The notes under the pieces are model-generated. The model was not told the origin of the DNA. It saw only the letters and a program-made list of their open reading frames with translations, and searched no databases. Below are positions 60,278 to 64,000 of a stretch of DNA of 64,000 nucleotides, one piece after another. Both the position numbers and the translations under genes were made by a program. The stretch is from Zea mays (taxonomy: Eukaryota; Streptophyta; Magnoliopsida; Poales; Poaceae). Numbering within the stretch: position 1 is the first letter of the stretch; every line of letters starts with the position of its first letter. The stretch lies in assembly GCF_902167145.1 (NCBI RefSeq), contig NC_050098.1, positions 75,432,207 to 75,496,206 of the forward strand. Direction: 5' to 3'.

Positions 60278-60516
60278 ATCTCCACAAGAGGAGAAGATTT
60301 ATTAGTATAGTTTTAAACATGATGCATGCATAATCTAATAATTATGGAATCAACCTTCGTTGATTCCCCACTTCCTACATATATTGCACTCTGTTACCCG
60401 ACTTTACAAGATAAGGGACTACCAGAAAGTGATAAGGTAAGAATGAAAGAATATTTCTAGGTGAGTGTTTGAAAATTCTTTTGAAGTACTATGTAATATC
60501 TGAGAAGATGGGTTTC
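60278..60516 (-). other. Element D leader between PBS and ORF0
   Basis: About 240 bases of AT-rich untranslated leader, no frames. Confidence 0.5.
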
Positions 60517-60530
60517 GCTCCGATACCAGC
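60517..60530 (-). other. Primer binding site of element D
   Basis: Reverse strand GCTGGTATCGGAGC directly inside the LTR; TGGTATCGGAGC differs from the Met-tRNA complement by one base. Confidence 0.8.
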
Positions 60531-63500
60531 TGTGACAAAACCTCCTGAGGTATTAGGCCCACCTACAGATGTCCTTGTCCTAAGGACCTCGGACAATCAT
60601 GTAGGTGCACGTAGTCACTCGACAAGTTCGGTACTCTGTATCCTCTTTACATCGCCCAAGAGCGTTTCACCCATCACGCAATTATTACATCACATCGGAG
60701 GAAAGAATAAGTGGAAGCGGATTACAATAACTTAATTTATATTTATAAAATATAGAGAGAGAGTATTATTACAATACCGGGTGTTAGGGGTGCATAAAGT
60801 ATTATTACAAACCATGGAGGCAAAACACCCTCCACCACAAAAGTTTATTGTTTTCAAACTGGGAGACAGACATGCTCCCGCACACTCGATCACTGCTTTG
60901 GCTCCTATTTTGGTACCACCTTTGAACAGAAACAACAAAACTCCACTGTTTCCTAACCTACAACAACATGGGTTTGAAAACCCTGAGTACATAGTGTACT
61001 TTCGCAAGTCTTACCCGACAAATTAAAAGACTCAAGGATATGCGGGCTGGGGGAAGTCAAAATAAGGCTAATAAAAAATCAAAGACTCTGTTTGCAGAAA
61101 TGCTTACTAACAGTGGATCCTTAAAAATCCAGTTTTATTATCAAGTTACGTCATCACCTGCATCTAGAGTTCTTTCTATCCTAGTTCAACACTTGGCCAA
61201 TACTAGTCGTCTTCTATCACCCTTTCAGTTCACTGGATTGCTACGTGTAAGTCAGTGACCAAGTCTTCATGTCCGAGAAGTAACGGCGATCCGAATCGAT
61301 TAATACTCAGCTAAGGATCTCCAATCACACGACATATGTAGCACTTAACCCTTGCATATGTCAACTCGCCACCGGGTTTCTCAAGACCAGACCGGGTTCA
61401 CGCCAACCGAGAGCACAGATACACCACCGTCCAGCCTCTTGCCACGGAGAGTACACTCTACTCTCGCCATCTCTCCACTCCCATTGCGTGTAGGCCTTTC
61501 TGGTATTGGTCTGCCCGAGGCAAAGCTTACCCATGACGAGGCATGTGACCAATTAAAGGGTCCTCGGTCAGCAGGCTCACATCGACACGGTCCTTAAGCG
61601 ACTCAGATGGAGACACTACACCGAGACTTCCTTCTCGTGCAAGTCACCCGCCCGGTCTCGTCTTTATCATTTACAATCCCAAAGTTTGGTACCTGGCAGA
61701 GGTACATCTTTTCCGATGTTGAACCCATCACGGCCATGATGGATCCACCATCACGTCTTTTCTTTGAAAACTTCCCTTCCCATATGAAGCATCATCTTTG
61801 TTTAAAACAAATCATTTTGTTTTCTAAGGCAAGACTAAGCATCAGAAAACTTTTAAGTAAAACATGTATCAAGGAAGGGTAAACAGTTCCAAGGAAGGAA
61901 ATGAAGCAATAGTTTATCACTCAACTCCTATCACCTAATGCATCATTTCAAGTGATAAAGAGTTTAAAACAACAAGGAAAAGGGTAAATGCACCGGGGCT
62001 TGCCTTGTGTTGTAGGAGACTTGGGATCTGTTCCACAAATATCAAAGTAGAAACTATTCCCGGTTGGTGGAGATTCAGCTTGTGGTGCAGTTTCTTCTTC
62101 GACAATCACTTCTTCTTCGTTTCTATACGTAGCAATACTTATACATGATTGCTCATGTAATGCTATGAATATGCAAATATAACAAAACACACCAAGTTGT
62201 ATCTTGAATATAACTTTCCTTCACGGTACACCTGAGTTACTAGGGTTTCCTGAGTTAGTACCCTATTAGGGTTAGGCTAGTTTTACCTTAGGAACCTAGG
62301 GGTTTGGGATCAAACAATATCCAAAACATGCCAAACTTTACCCAAGGGTTTTAATTATCCTATTAACCTTACCCAAAAGGTTTTATGATTTTTGGAGCTC
62401 CTAACTCACTTCTAAAATTCTAAAAGACTAGGTTTAGGCTTCTTTAAATGCTCAAAAATTCATGGTTGGGACTAAAAAACTTGAAACTATTTTTATTAAA
62501 TACTAGATGAATTTAGGAGTCTAGTAAAATTGGTCCCATGATTTTATCATTTCTGTATAATTTTTTATAAATCTCCAAGCTTGGCTAGAAAAAGAAAAAG
62601 GAAAAGAAGGAACGGTATTGGGCTGAAACTAGCCTAACTCGGCCCAAGTCCAGGCGAAATGCGCCCGCGCCCGCCCGTGCTGGCGATCTTGCATAGAGGA
62701 CCTCGACTATTCAAATAACTAGTAAAGAATCCTTGGCACTATTTCACTGCCTCTCTGACATTCACACATAAGCCCCCGCACTTCTATTTCTTCACAACGT
62801 CTAGTCCACGATAGTGAACGATAGTGAGCGCGCTCTCCGGCGAACTTGTACCGGCCGAGATGCGTAACCACCAGTCTCTAACTTGGTCGACACCTAATCC
62901 TACCCCTGGCGACCTTAATCCCTCCATTAATTACATTAATTTGGCCCGGAGTTTGTCTGCCCATGACGACGACGAACGCAAAGGACAAACCGAGGCATTC
63001 CCGGTGATTAAGTGTGGTCTAGCTCAATTGATCAGGCCGACAAGCATGCCAAGCGTGCCTGAGTGCTAAAACAAGGGTGAGGAGAGCGAGAACGGACCTG
63101 GAGACGGCGGTCCACGGCGCGGTGGCTCACGGCGGCGCGGAGAACCGAATTTGGGGGAAATTCCAAATTGAAGCGCTACGGTGGCTAATCGGAGGCGAGG
63201 GCTGGTGTACTGGGCACGTAACAACCTAACGGAGCACGCTGAGCGCTCAATATATAGAGAGCGATCGTGAATACGACGAATTTAGGCGGGGAAGGGCAGG
63301 CAGTGAGAAAGGGAAGGAGTCACCGGAGTTATCTATCATGGCATTCACCGGGGCACTGTCACAGGCGATGGATAGGCTACCTATAGCGGTCTACTGTGAC
63401 GTGGTAACACCACTGATTACATGGCGCATGGGCGGCAAGTGACCAACTCCGACGAGGTTCATTTTAGCTGGCCGCAGAGCAAGTGGGTACGACGGCTAGA

Positions 63501-64000
63501 ACATGACCTCATCCGCGGTAAGATCTTTTCACTGTCGGTCGTAATCCGCACCCCAGAGAGCACAAATCGTAGCGCCGACGCGAATCTGGGCGCGGAGGTC
63601 ACCGGCGGTGAGGTGCGGTGCATCTGCTGATCTTTTTCAGTACTGTACCATTGAAACCTTTCTTCAGAGCGCCTCACAGAGTGAGTTAGAGGGCTTAATT
63701 CTTCAATTTTTATGTGACAACTTAACCAGCCCTCTGTAGCATGTATAATCAAGCTACAATTCGACTATAGGAACCTTGATCATTTACTTACTCGATCAAG
63801 CTTAAATCAACTCCAAAGTTCTTCTGTGTTCACTGTCAGCCAAGTTCAGTCTTCAGTGGTGACTGACAGTCCAGCTCCGTGCCCATTTTTCTCCAATTTT
63901 TGTACAACACGAATGCCTAGTTACTCAATCAAAGTTGGACTCCTATCATAGCTCTACAAGTTTGATGTATTGACCTAGGGCAAAATCCTCAAGAATTAAA
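60531..64000 (-). repeat. 5' LTR of element D (incomplete at window edge)
   Basis: Reverse strand ends GGAGGTTTTGTCACA at 60531, related to the CCACA ends of C and F. Ordered segments from 60531 to about 61600 match C's LTR in reverse (for example about 61262-61560). A reverse TATA-like CTATATATTG is at 63248-63258. The start of the LTR was not found, so it probably runs past 64000 (more than 3.4 kb). The frames in 62800-63750 are short and unsupported. Confidence 0.75.

Larger units (their letters stand above)
57584..64000 (-). mobile_element. Element D: Ty3/gypsy element, right part (reverse strand)
   Basis: From right to left: 5' LTR, PBS, ORF0, gag, protease, start of RT. It is cut at KIDLRPGY by the F LTR; the RT/RNase H continuation is at 12262-13308. 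Stops and frame changes show it is inactive. Its LTR end is related to that of C and F. Confidence 0.85.

Noticed and set aside
63421..63752. Frames near the window end as a host gene
   Set aside because: Short, in an LTR-like region of element D, with no homologous motif or splice-supported extension.
1..64000. tRNA or rRNA genes
   Set aside because: No cloverleaf-like or rRNA sequence was recognised; Met-tRNA-like words at LTR borders are primer binding sites only.

Overview
This is intergenic DNA from a large plant genome, almost certainly a grass (probably panicoid, Andropogoneae-like). The evidence is very long LTRs (4.5-5.4 kb), chromodomain Ty3/gypsy elements, a SIRE/Opie-type Ty1/copia element, a Tourist-like MITE, and dense nesting of one element inside another. 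No host gene, tRNA or rRNA could be supported. Almost every base can be placed in a transposable element.

Layout. Positions 1-5378 are the 3' end of gypsy element A (+ strand): the integrase tail with a chromodomain, a polypurine tract, and a complete 4.54-kb 3' LTR. A sits inside an accessory ORF ('ORF0') of an older gypsy element E (5379 to about 10482, +), which has decayed gag and pol. About 10482-12300 is a reverse-strand fragment starting with a PF04195-like ('putative gypsy type transposon') protein. About 12262-13308 is the RT/RNase H part of gypsy element D (- strand). The rest of D (LTR, ORF0, gag, protease, start of RT) lies at 57584-64000. The two halves of D are separated by a nest: an LTR of family F (13309-16054 and 55230-57583) holding a 603-bp MITE and element C. 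C (16055-55229, TSD CGCGT) has 4.7-5.4-kb LTRs and a 3.2-kb internal region without recognisable genes, like a LARD. C's 3' LTR was hit by gypsy element B (27845-52253, - strand, TSD GTCCC) and by solo LTR H (53173-54586, TSD GTAAA). B's gag was hit by copia element G (36575-45487, - strand, TSD AGACC). The order of arrival is D, then F, then C, then B, then G.

How the genes work together. A, B, D and E are (or were) autonomous Ty3/gypsy elements; A and B carry chromodomain integrases. B, D and E have a sense ORF (ORF0) between the primer binding site and gag. In B and E it looks like a double-stranded-RNA-binding fold followed by a coiled coil. In D it is a coiled-coil protein whose first residues strongly resemble the histone H3 tail. 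C has no recognisable protein genes but shares the PBS type and a 19-bp hairpin beside the polypurine tract with A and B, so it may use their proteins. G has full-length gag and pol frames but an altered RT active site (YVND).

All families and boundaries were judged by eye; no alignments, database searches or identity percentages were computed.
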